Source of the DNA: Mallotus nudiflorus
Taxonomy: Eukaryota > Streptophyta > Magnoliopsida > Malpighiales > Euphorbiaceae
DNA: 64,000 nucleotides
Assembly (NCBI GenBank): GCA_947683625.1
Contig: CANTUR010000009.1
Span: 1,687,501 to 1,751,500, forward strand
Reading direction: 5' to 3'
Shown: one piece after another, positions 12,010-21,398 of the stretch
Numbering within the stretch: the first letter of the stretch is position 1
How the letters are laid out: each line of letters starts with the position of its first letter
Translations under genes and position numbers: made by a program
The notes under the pieces: generated by a model
Databases searched by the model: none
Told to the model about the DNA's origin: nothing
Seen by the model: only the letters and a program-made list of their open reading frames with translations

Positions 12010-13690
12010 AATAGAATGAATGGATGAGAAGAGGAAAGAGACCTACCTCCAGCAGATCGGGTAACGCAAAATGGGAAAAATGGACAAAGAACTATCAAAG
12101 ACTTTATGAGTCTCAATGTCCAAGGTGATCAATATCCAATTGTGAGATTGGTAGTTATAGCAAACAAATTTGAAATTAAACCCACCATGATCTTGATGAT
12201 CCAAAATTGATAGTTTAATGGGTTGCCACAAGAGGATCCCATTAGTCACATGACCCGATTTTTGGAGATTGCTTAAGATGAATAAAGTGTAATTAGAAGC
12301 AATTAAGTTGATCCACTTTCCATTTTCATTGATGGATAGGGCCAATAGGTGGTTCATAAGATTACCACCAAACTCCATAAACACTTGGCAAGAGCTTTAT
12401 ACAACTTTCTTCAATAAGTACTTAAAACCAGCTAAAGTACTCAAAATCAGAAATGAAATTAACTTTTTTTTTTATCAAAGAGAGGATGAGAGCTTTTATG
12501 TGTGCTAGGACATATTCAAGGATCTTTAGAGATAGTGTCCACCACAGTTGATTCCTTTATAGGATTTAGCACAATCTTTCTATAAGGGAATCAATCCAGC
12601 AATTAAAGTGAACATAGATGCATCTACTGGAGGAACCATCATGTCAAAGACACCTGAGGATGCTTTGGAGCTTTTTGAGGAAATGACTAACACACAAAGC
12701 CTTTGGTCTAATGAGAGGGCTATTCCAAAGAGAGGGGGATCAATTGAAGTTGATAGTTTAACCATGTTAAATGCAAAAATGAATGCTTTATTCAAGAGGA
12801 TGGAAAAATTAGTGTTAATGCAATTTTTAAGATATCTTCTTGTGAATTATGTTAGGGTGGTCATCCAACTATTGAGTGCTATTTAATGTAAATGGAGAAT
12901 ATTAACTATATGAATAACTTCAAAGGGCAACAGAACCAGATGCATGGAAACACCTACAATTCTAGTTGGAGAAATCATCTTAATTTCTCCTAGAGTAATC
13001 AAGGAAATAACCAATGGAGGCCATAATTACCACTAGGTTTTGAAGGGTAGAATGCACAATATTACTACTCTAATTTTTAGCATGAAAAAGGTTCATTTTC
13101 AAGGACTTCTTTAAAGATCAAGTTGGAGAAGTTCATGGATGTGATCTACAAAAATGAGCTAATAAGATGAGGTTACAAAGAGGTTAGAGGGCAGATTTAA
13201 GCAAATGTACCAAGACACTCATCTCATGTTCAAGAATCATTCTTCCTCTATCCATAATTTAGATATGCAAATGGGGCAATTGGCAAACTCTTTGTCAATG
13301 AGAAATTAAGGTTCATTGCCAAACAACACTGAAAAAAATCCAAAAGAACAATTGAAGGCTATTACCTTGAGAAGTGGAATAGACATTTAACCCCCAAACG
13401 CAATTATGGAATATAATAAAGAAAAGAAGAAGGAAGAGGAGAAAGAATAAGAAAATGAGTAGGTTGAAGTGCGAGTGGAAAAGGAACAAGAAGTTGAGGA
13501 TAAAAATAAGGAGAAATCAACACCACCATCAGTGAAGCCTTATAAACCTCCAGTCCAATATCCTCAAAGGTTGAAGAAACAGGAGCATGACCAGTAGTTT
13601 GCAAAAGCGTTCAAGGCACTCCACATCAATATGCCTCTAGTGGAATGTCTTTCTCAAATGGTAAAATATGCCAAGTTTCTAAAGGAGATG
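12010..13690 (+). pseudogene. Gypsy-1 gag (retrotrans_gag) remnant
   Basis: Capsid-like Gag that would package element RNA. Readable pieces are RTIKDFMSLNVQGDQYPIV and NKFEIKPTMI (12080-12200), then FPFSLMDRANRWFIRLPPNSI and TWQELYTTFFNKYLKPAKV (12308-12508), then a DASTGGTIMSKTPEDALELF block (12608-12790). This order matches gag of the Athila/Tat lineage. A charged Glu/Lys-rich linker lies at about 13380-13520, before the protease. Several stops interrupt it. Confidence 0.75.
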
Positions 13691-13779
13691 ATTTCCAATA
13701 AAAATAAGTTATAGGAGTTTGAGAAGTCACACTCATAAAAGAGTGTAGTGCAATCATCTCAAATCAATTTCCTTTGAAA

Positions 13780-14260
13780 AGGAAGCATCTAGGGAGTCTC
13801 AATATTCCATGGTCTATTGAAAATTTAAATTTTCAAAGAGCTTTATATGATTTATGAGCTTCCTTTAATCTTATGCCTTTGTTTGTTTATAGGAAATTGG
13901 GGCTAGGAGAAGCAAAACCCACCAATATCCGATTGTAGCTTACAAATAAAACAATGAAGGAACCAAAAGGCACATAAAAAGATATGCTAGTAAGGGTTAT
14001 AAAATTCATTTTTCTTATTGATTTTGTAGTCCTTGACTTTGAAAAGGATAAGGAGGTCCCATTAATCCTTATTAAGCCTTTTGTTTACACTATAAGAGCA
14101 ACAATTGACGTTTATGATGGAACTCTCACATTGAGAGTGGGAGATGAAAGCTATAAGTTTAATGTCTATCAAGGTATGAAATATCCTTATGATAAGGATT
14201 TTTTTATGAGAGTTGGTGTTGTTATGAATGTGTGAATGAAGTCCAATAAAGGTGGTTGGC
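13780..14260 (+). pseudogene. Gypsy-1 aspartic protease remnant
   Basis: The block around 13780-14235 matches the retropepsin region of Athila/Tat elements: RKLGLGEAKPTNIRLLT-like text before 13950, then FVVLDFEKDKEVPLI, KPFVYTIRATIDVYDGTLTL and RVGDESYKFNV. The catalytic D-x-GAS motif expected near 13835-13850 is not intact (the frame there reads LYDL followed by a stop). It is a pseudogene joined downstream to the RT region. Confidence 0.65.
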
Positions 14261-14429
14261 AAAATCTATGGAAATTGAGAATATTGAGAAATGTTTTTAG
14301 GTATAATCCTCTCAAGATGAATTAAACCTTAAACACCAACCCCATATACCGCACATAAAATTACCAAACACTAAACCCATAATACCTTCAACCATTAAAA
14401 CATAAAAACTAGACTTGAAATCTTTACTA

Positions 14430-15350
14430 TAATATTTGAGGTACACTTTTCTAAGAGAAGATCAAACACTACCTATGATTATATCCTCTAAACTTAATAA
14501 AGATCAAGAGGATTTGCTAGTGGACATGCTAAAAAGGAGAATAAAAGTAATTGGTTGGAAAATTTATGACATTAAGGGTATAAGTCCATCTTATTGCATG
14601 TATAAGATCTTAATAGAGGATTATATAAGCAACCACTGAAAGGAAGAGGAGGCTTAACCTAAACTTATAAGAAGTGGTGAAGAAAGAAGTAGTCAAGCTT
14701 CTTGATGCAAGGATCACTTACCCAATCTCAAATAGCTCATAGGTAGTTTGATTCAGTGTCTACCAAAGAGAGGTAAAATAACTATTGTCAAAATTGAGGA
14801 AGGGGAATTAATTCCTACAAGAAATGTGAGTGGATGGCCAGTATGCATTGATTATAGAAAGTTAAATTCATCCATAAGAAAATACCAATTTCCATTACCT
14901 TCCATTGATCAAATGTTAGAGAAGATAGCAGGACATGCTTTTTATTATTTTTTGGATAGGTACTCAGGTTATAATCAGATTGCGATAGCTTTAGAAAATC
15001 AAGAAAAAACCACTTTTACATGTTCATATGGCACATTCGCATACAAAAGGATGCCATTTGGAATATGTAATGCTCCTACGACATTTTAGAGATATATGAT
15101 AGCCATTTTTGTAGATTTGGTAGAGGAGATCATGGATATGTTCATTGATGATTTTTCAATCTATGAAAACTCATTTTAGGGATGTTTGATAAACTTGGAG
15201 CAAGTTTTTGCATGAAAAAACTTAGTGCTAAATGAGGAAAAGTGTCATTTCATGGTAGATGAAGGAATTGTTTTAGGATATAAGATTTCAGCTTAAGGCA
15301 TTAAAGTTGATAGAGCAAATATAAAGATAATTGAGAAGCTATAATATCCC
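14430..15350 (+). pseudogene. Gypsy-1 reverse transcriptase remnant
   Basis: Ty3/gypsy RT. The connector with a KLNKDQEDLLVDMLKRR block is at 14436-14639. RT motifs follow at 14748-15089: GWPVCIDYRKLNSSIRKYQF, PLPSIDQMLEKIAGHAFY, FLDRYSGYNQIAIA, KTTFTCSYGTFAYKRMPFG and ICNAPTTF. After one stop comes the catalytic box MFIDDFSIY with both aspartates kept, then LNEEKCHFMV and GIKVDRANI. The segment linking RT to RNase H is deleted after about 15350. It is more readable than most pieces in this window, yet has at least four stops. Confidence 0.85.
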
Positions 15351-15354
15351 ATAA

Positions 15355-15650
15355 ATGTGAAGGTTAATTATGATTATCAATTGGCTTTTAACAGCTTAAA
15401 GGAAGCCCTTATCTTAACTCCTGTAATGATAGCACTAGATTAGAGTTTGCCATTCAAATTGATCTTTGATGTAAGTGATCATGCAATAGAAGCTATTCTA
15501 GGTCAAAGAAAAGAGAACAAATAACATGTGTGCTATTGTTGTAAGAGTTTAACATTGAGATTAGAGATAAAAAAGGATAAAAAAATATGGTAGCAAATCA
15601 TCTTTCTAGGCTAGATGTAAAGTAAGAGGACCGGGATAATCAAGAGCCTA
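15355..15650 (+). pseudogene. Gypsy-1 RNase H remnant with internal deletion
   Basis: It begins LAFNSLKEALILTPVMIALD, then FKLIFDVSDHAIEAILGQRK, which is the start of the RNase H domain. The text then jumps from the KSLTL block to the end block LEIKKDKK...FLG (expected EFDLEIRDKKG...DHLSRL), so most of the catalytic core appears deleted. The domain would have removed the RNA template during replication. Confidence 0.7.
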
Positions 15651-16620
15651 TTAAAAAACTATTTACAAATGAGATGCTTTTAGCCATAGGGATCATGAGT
15701 GCTCCTTGGTTTATTGATATAGCAAATTTTCTGTTAAGTGGAGAAATGCCAAAAGAGTTCACTCCTCAATAAAAGAAGAAACTAATTTGTGACTCTAAAT
15801 TCTATATTTAGGATGAACCATTTTTGTGGAAATTGTGCAATGATGGCATGGTGAGGAGATGTATAACCAATGAACAAGTTGGGTAAGTCCTACAACATTA
15901 TTATAGAATGGTCAATGGTGGACATTTTATACCACATAGAACATCTAATAAAGTTCTTTAAGCAAGGTTCTATTGGCTTACACTTTTTCAAGATGTTAGA
16001 GAATTCGTGATTAGCTATGATGCATGTCAAATTAGTGGCAACATTTCACAGAGGGATGAAGTGCTTTAATATGGAATTTTAGAGGTTAAAATATTTAATG
16101 TATGGGGCATTGATTTTATGGGGCCATTTCCCTTAACAAAAGGTAATAAGTACATACTCATTTTCATAGACTATGTCTCCAAATGGGTAGAGGCTCAAGC
16201 ATGCTCAGTAAATGATGTAAGAGTTGTTTTCAATTTCTTAAAGAAGTTATTCTCTCAATTTGATATGCCTAAAGTGATCATAAGTGATGGGGGCACACAT
16301 TTTTGCAATAAAATAATGGAGACTTTATTGGCTCGTTATGGGGTGAAGCATAAGTAGTTACACCTTATCACAGTCAAACAAGCAAACAAGTTGAAGTGAG
16401 CAATAGGGAGTTAAAGAAAATCTTGGAAAGGATGGTGAGCAAGTCAAGAAAAGAATGGACAAGGAAGCTTGATTATGCTTCATAGGCATATAGGACAGCC
16501 TACAAAACACCTATTAGGATGTCTCTTTTTAGGTTGGTTTATGGCAAAGCATGTCATCTTCTAATTGAGCTTAAGCACAAGGCCTATTGGGAGGAAAAGC
16601 CTTGAATTTTTATGTTAAGA
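15650..16620 (+). pseudogene. Gypsy-1 integrase remnant
   Basis: An H2C2 zinc-finger zone (about 15890-16080, with HIEHLIKFFKQ-like and VSYDACQ-like text in shifted frames) is followed by an rve core at 16118-16357: MGPFPLTKGNKYILIFIDYV, SKWVEAQACSVND and VIISDGGTHFCNK. The next frame has QVEVSNRELKKILERMV. The D, D and E positions of the catalytic triad can therefore be found, but a stop (after VKHK) and frame breaks separate them. The integrase would insert element cDNA. Confidence 0.8.
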
Positions 16621-16776
16621 GGGTAACTGAAAAGAAAATATTAGAATTAGATGTCAAGAGGCTATAGTTGAGTGAACTTAAAGAGATTAGAGAATATAGT
16701 GACATGATTCTTTAGGTGAATATAGTGTATTCAAGTCTTCCTAAAGGACAAGCAAATATTCAAGTATGGGAAAATT

Positions 16777-18142
16777 TGATGAATATGAGAAATGCATTAT
16801 TTTGAGCATTTAAGGTGTTAGAATTAGGTGTCATTCTAGTTGCATTTATAGTCTTTTATTAAGTTTTTCTTTAGTTTAAGTGTTTGTGTTGCATGACTTG
16901 AGTTTGTGTTCATTTTAAGTATTTTGGTTTACTTTTGGTTGCTTTTGTGCATGTAGGTGTTTAAAGAATAATGATGGAATGAGGCATAAGACTTCTGAAG
17001 GTTATGAAGGTGTCCAAGGAGCATTTAAGGAAATTTCTAGCAAGTTTAAGGCTTAGAGAATGTGCATGGCCATATGTATAAATGCACATGGTCGTGTCTG
17101 ATTAAGGATGGACATACAGTCATGTGTACCCATGCACATGGCCATGCATGAGTAAAGAATTCAAGTGTAGACTGACACACGGCCGTGTGCCTAAACACGC
17201 ATGGTCGTGTGGCCTGCTGACAACATTTGAATTTTGAATTTAAAATGCTAATTTTGGGGGATTTATTTACGATTTTGAAAAGGAAAAAACTCAAGAAGCT
17301 AGAGGCTAGAGGCTAGGGTTTTATGTGTGTGTAGCACTAGAAATAAAAACATTCTACATTTTTTACATTATTCTACAATTCTTAGCTTTCTTTTTATCAT
17401 TTTTTTAGATCAAAGACTAGTTTTTATTCATATTGGTTAGAGATTGAGGAACAAGGATTGAAGAACAATAGACCTTTCATTTTTAGCTGATTAAGCTGAG
17501 AAGGGGGTTTTTCTAAATACTTGTTATTGTTCATTTCTATTTTGATTAATGATGATGTTTATTTTGTTATATTTTTTCCTTTGTCTCTTATTATCAACAT
17601 GAGTAGTTAAGTTCTTTATTAGGGTTCTTATTTCAATTCAACCATGTAAATATTGCAATTAAATCTAAGCTATTAATCTTGATTCTTTGGTTGTTGTTGA
17701 ACTTAATGTCATTATAGGATTGATCACCCTTTGATTGAATTCACATAATGAAACATAATTAAGAAATACGTTGCATTGGAATCAAACAATAACCTATTAG
17801 ATGCTTTCTTGGTTAAAAGACATTAAAGTAACTAATATTGATTAAGGACTGAAGCTTAAAACCAAGTTAAGAAACATTTAGTAAGTGAGAACTATAAATC
17901 TTAATGTTAAATTACTTGGTTAATTATGGGTTTACCAGAGAAGGAGGCCTAGGATTCATTAGATACCCTTAAATTGAATCAAAATTAGAAATGACTTAGA
18001 TGATAATTGATCTTAAAAACCAGTTGAATTAGTAATAAGAACTCGAGCTTTTAATTTAATTGTTGATTAATTCAAATTTCCTTAGTTTAATTTTAGTTAA
18101 ATTCAAAACATCATTTTTTGTTATTTAAACAAACAAACACAA
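16777..18142 (+). repeat. Gypsy-1 3' LTR (truncated)
   Basis: It begins TGATGAATATGAGAAATGC and follows the 5' LTR up to AAACAAACACAAT at about 18142. There the two diverge: the 5' LTR goes on for about 85 bp to TGTCA, but this copy runs into unrelated AT-rich DNA. It keeps the uninterrupted target site ATATT (17835-17839) into which B1 inserted in the other LTR. It also has an expanded motif array (17057-17215) that is shorter in the 5' LTR. Confidence 0.85.
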
Positions 18143-18353
18143 TATTTTTTTTATCATCCAAACTTTTATGATGAGTAAAAATATTAATAAATTCAAGAAT
18201 TTAATAGGTTTAAAATAAAAATTAAGGGGTTGAATGGGTTAAAAAGTTAATGAGATGGTAGAGAATTATTATGTAAACTTTAGAGCCTTAAATGATTATT
18301 ACATATACACATTAGAAAAAATGTGAAGTCTTCCGATTCCATAAAAATTGAGA
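18143..18353. other. AT-rich DNA with no recognisable feature
   Basis: This short gap lies between the truncated Gypsy-1 3' LTR and a TIR element. I see no coding sequence and no repeat partner elsewhere in the window. It probably marks a deletion breakpoint. Confidence 0.5.
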
Positions 18354-18543
18354 TTTTTTTTAAGGAGAATTGAAAATTTCCTCCTGTGTTTTAGCCTATT
18401 ATATTATTTCATTCCTGACATTTTAAAAAATGTTCATTCATCATTGATATTTTACTTTTGTAACACTCATTAGTTCTTTTGTTGGGAATGAAACATTGTA
18501 ATAGGCCAAAATGTAGGGAAAATTGTAATTTTCCTTTTTTTTA
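18354..18543. mobile_element. MITE-like TIR element (MULE-type candidate)
   Basis: Inverted repeats of about 50 bp lie at 18364-18413 (GGAGAATTGAAAATTTCCTC...TTTCATTCC) and 18485-18534 (its imperfect reverse complement, ending AATTGTAATTTTCC). A non-coding core of about 70 bp separates them. Both sides are flanked by TTTTTTTTA, a possible 9-bp TSD of low complexity. A 9-bp TSD with long TIRs suggests a Mutator-like MITE. Confidence 0.7.
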
Positions 18544-19738
18544 TGGAAGGTGAGCCATGACAGATTAATGTGTAATCTTAATCAGGCTTAGCATGGCTTC
18601 ACTCCAAATGCAAATTGTCCCAAGTGTTTAGAGAGAGAAGAAAGTGTTTTGGCCTATGAGTTCTAGACCAATTAGTCTAGGAGGAGGCCTTGGGACTCAA
18701 AGGGTCCCAGGTTCAATCCATGGTAGGTGTGCCTATAATCAAGAATTTTAATGGCTTGCCTCCTCTCCCTATATATATATTTATTTATTTATAATTAGTA
18801 ATTTGATAATGAGTTTGTTGTAATGGTTATGATAGTTTGTTCTATTAGTATTTGAATATTGTAATAATCCTCTCGAAATGGATTGTATTTGAATATATTA
18901 TAGTCCTCCCAAAATAGGTTGTGTCAAATAAAAAAAAAAGAAAATGTTTTGCATAATTTATGAAATTTCCTTCATGTTTTCCAAATTTGGGAAGCTTTCC
19001 TTCCAAAGGAATTAATACAATAGTTGGCAGGTTCGAACCTTCATGATTGACTTATAGTGAACTTGAAAAAAAAAACTGCTCATAGAAATCGTGGTGATAA
19101 GTAGGGAATGGCATTTGCAATTATAGCTTGGTGGTTATGAATTTAGCGTAATAAATATATCTTCAATCACAAACTTAAAGATACAAGGTGCAATATTTCA
19201 TTTATCCACTCCTATTTACATTAAGTTGATAGGGCATGGCATTTTTAGTTAAGTTTATCCTATATAAGGGTGTCTAAAATCATTGGTGCTAATCAATTGG
19301 GTGCTTCTTCCTATGGGATGCATCACTCCAAATACATATGGATGCAATAAGGGAAACCTAGACACATGGTGATAGTGGAGTGTTGAGAGATTCTAATGGA
19401 AATTGGTTCCATAACTTTGCATTAAATATAGGTTAGTGTACAACTATAAAAGCTAAGTTGTGGGCAATTATTCAAGGATTTAATGTTGCTTGGAATAAAG
19501 GTATTCACAAATTGATTCTTGAAGTAGACTCTAGGTTGGTAGTGGATTGGTTAAATGGGTAACTAATGGGTAATATAGTGCAGGCTAACTTGGTTTATGC
19601 TTGTAAATCTTTATTGTGCCAAGAATGGCGAGTGGAGGTGAAGCATATCTACAAAGAACGTAATAGAGTGGGAAACTTATTTGCCCACTTTACCATGCAA
19701 CATCTTAGAGGAATTGAAGAGCTTCATACTCTTCTAGC
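18541..19738 (+). pseudogene. LINE L2 tail: zf-RVT and RNase H (continues at 48036)
   Basis: Tail of a second LINE, + strand. The zf-RVT part reads RLMCNLNQA, HGFTPNANCPKCLEREESVL (18560-18650), is broken by SINE S1, and resumes as VLHNL...HVFQIWEAFLP (18943-19020). The RNase H part follows: RDSNGNWFHNFALNIG, IKAKLWAIIQGFNVAWNKGI, KLILEVDSRLVVDWLNG and VKHIYKERNRVGNLFAHF (19390-19720). It is cut at 19738 by the hAT element, beyond which the reading continues at 48036. The upstream RT and endonuclease are absent; the MITE abuts its left edge. It is degenerate, with several stops. Confidence 0.8.
18652..18938 (+). mobile_element. SINE S1 inserted in LINE L2
   Basis: A tRNA-derived SINE of about 287 bp. 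The Pol III box B-like sequence GGTTCAATCC lies at about 18711-18720, preceded by an A-box-like region near 18660-18685. The 3' end is an A-rich tail (AATAAAAAAAAA). It is flanked by near-perfect 13-bp TSDs, AGAAAGTGTTTTG (18639-18651) and AGAAAATGTTTTG (18939-18951). Removing it restores the zf-RVT reading of the host LINE, which supports the boundaries. Confidence 0.85.
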
Positions 19739-20271
19739 TAGAGGTGGCAAAATGGGTGAGTTGAGTATAAATAGGTAAGACCCTTAATCACTCATCTACC
19801 CATTTATGACCCCATTTATTATTTATATAGGTACCAAAATCCAAATAACCCATATAAAATTTACCCACCTATTTACCCATTTAAACCCATTTATTTATAT
19901 ATAAACTTTTGTATATAATATTTTGTGTATATCCAAATTTAATTTCAAAATTGGATTAAACCTTGTATTGCAAATATTAATTGCAAATATTTTGTATATA
20001 ATTTTTGTGTATATCCAAATTTAAATATGCTAAAAAGCAATATTTAATTTATATAGGAAATTACAATTTTTTAAAAATTTTTATTTAACATAACTTGAAA
20101 AATTTAAATGAATTTATAAATAATGAATTTGTACTCTAAGGTTTGGTCTCAATTTCAGACAAAATTGTTGTCTATTAAAGACACTTAATTGGTGTTATTT
20201 AAGCACTAATTTGAACCTAGCCCAAGCCATGAGTTCAATATCATGAAGTTAAAATCTAAAAATTTTCAAGC

Positions 20272-21056
20272 CTAAAGCCATATATAATATGTGATCCAAA
20301 AATGGAACAAGCACCTCAAAGCCATATATAATATCCAACATACCAATATTGAGTCCTTTGAAAATGAGCTAAATAATGAAAAACATATTTCTTCAAAATC
20401 TTCAACCAATGATTCCTCTTTTAGATCTTCTTCTAAATCGGGTACACCACATAACCAATCTTGAGAACATAATAATGCCTCCACATTTTGTGGAAGAAGC
20501 AAACTTTAAAATTTATTCAAAATCCGTCCTCTAATACTAAAAAAAAATTCTAAGGCCATAATGATTATAGGAATGGTAAGAATGTCACGAGCTAATAAAT
20601 TCATAACTTTTTCCTTTTCTTTTTTGAACACTTTCAGTATATCATTTTTAATTATATTTCTTGAAAGTGCTATTGCATTTGGATTCAAATAACTATGGAC
20701 ATTTCTTACTTCTTTATGCTCTGCATATAAAAAACTATAGTTATGCTTAATTATGGCAATTGCAACCTTTTCTCTATAAATGTCTTGGTCCAAATTCGAA
20801 AGAGAAGTCTCATTTGGTAGCATTTCCTTCATAGGACAACTACTTATATGACATTTCAAATTAGTAGTTCCATAACTAGGATTACACAAATATAATCCAA
20901 AACACCATTTACATTTCGCCTATCGATTTCCATCAACACCCATATATAAAAGCTTAAAGTCATTCCATATCTGAGATGTGCACCTCCTACTAAAACTAAT
21001 GTAATGCTTTTTTCAATCTCATCAGTATTTTCTTCTCCAAACATAATTAAAACCAA
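20272..21056 (-). pseudogene. hAT transposase derivative: BED zinc finger joined to hATC domain
   Basis: Reading the - strand: a BED finger starts near 20970 (WNDFKLLYMGVDGN, frame shift, then CNPSYGTTNLKCHISSCP). Next comes the usual post-BED block EKVAIAIIKHNYSFLYAEHK, HSYLNPNAIALSRN and a KKEKEKV helix. Without a break in frame this passes into the C-terminal hAT dimerisation block LARDILTIPI, MALEFFFSIRGRILNKF and, after one stop, LLLPQNVEALLCSQDWLCG. The RNase H-like catalytic core that should lie between them is absent. Known hAT transposases bind TIRs through BED and dimerise through hATC, so this product could not cut DNA. It is broken by one frameshift and one stop. Confidence 0.85.
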
Positions 21057-21398
21057 ACTACAAAATATAAAAATTGAGTCAAATATCTAACTTGGATGTT
21101 CAAGGAACAAACTCTTTATCATCGGTAAAAACCCTTGAAGATTTAGATTTAAAGCTTAGCTAAGTAATCAAAAATCAAGTCCAGATTCCAAACCATGAAA
21201 ATAAAATAATTTCAAGCATAACCCAGTTCAAAATTTCAGAAAATATTATAAAACTTTGAAAAGTCAAGAACTATTTGTAATTGGTATAGAAATTTTAAAA
21301 TCAGGACCATTAAGAGTCAAGACATAATGACATAAGAAATAATTTTAAAATTAGGAACTTAAAAAATATCCTTTGAGGTTGGAAATAAGAGTCAAAAC

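Larger units (their letters stand above)
8911..18142 (+). mobile_element. Gypsy-1: Ty3/gypsy LTR retrotransposon (Athila/Tat-like), 3' end truncated
   Basis: Two homologous LTRs start TGATGA at 8911 and 16777, and gag-protease-RT-RNase H-integrase remnants on the + strand lie between them. The primer-binding-site region after the 5' LTR (about 11785-11810) is a decayed form of the Athila/Tat signature TGGCGCCGTTGCCGGGGA. The 5' LTR is split by solo LTR B1. The 3' LTR stops homology at about 18142, roughly 150 bp short of the 5' LTR end, so the 3' TSD is lost. Without B1 the element is about 7.7 kb, with internal deletions in the RT/RNase H region. Confidence 0.85.
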
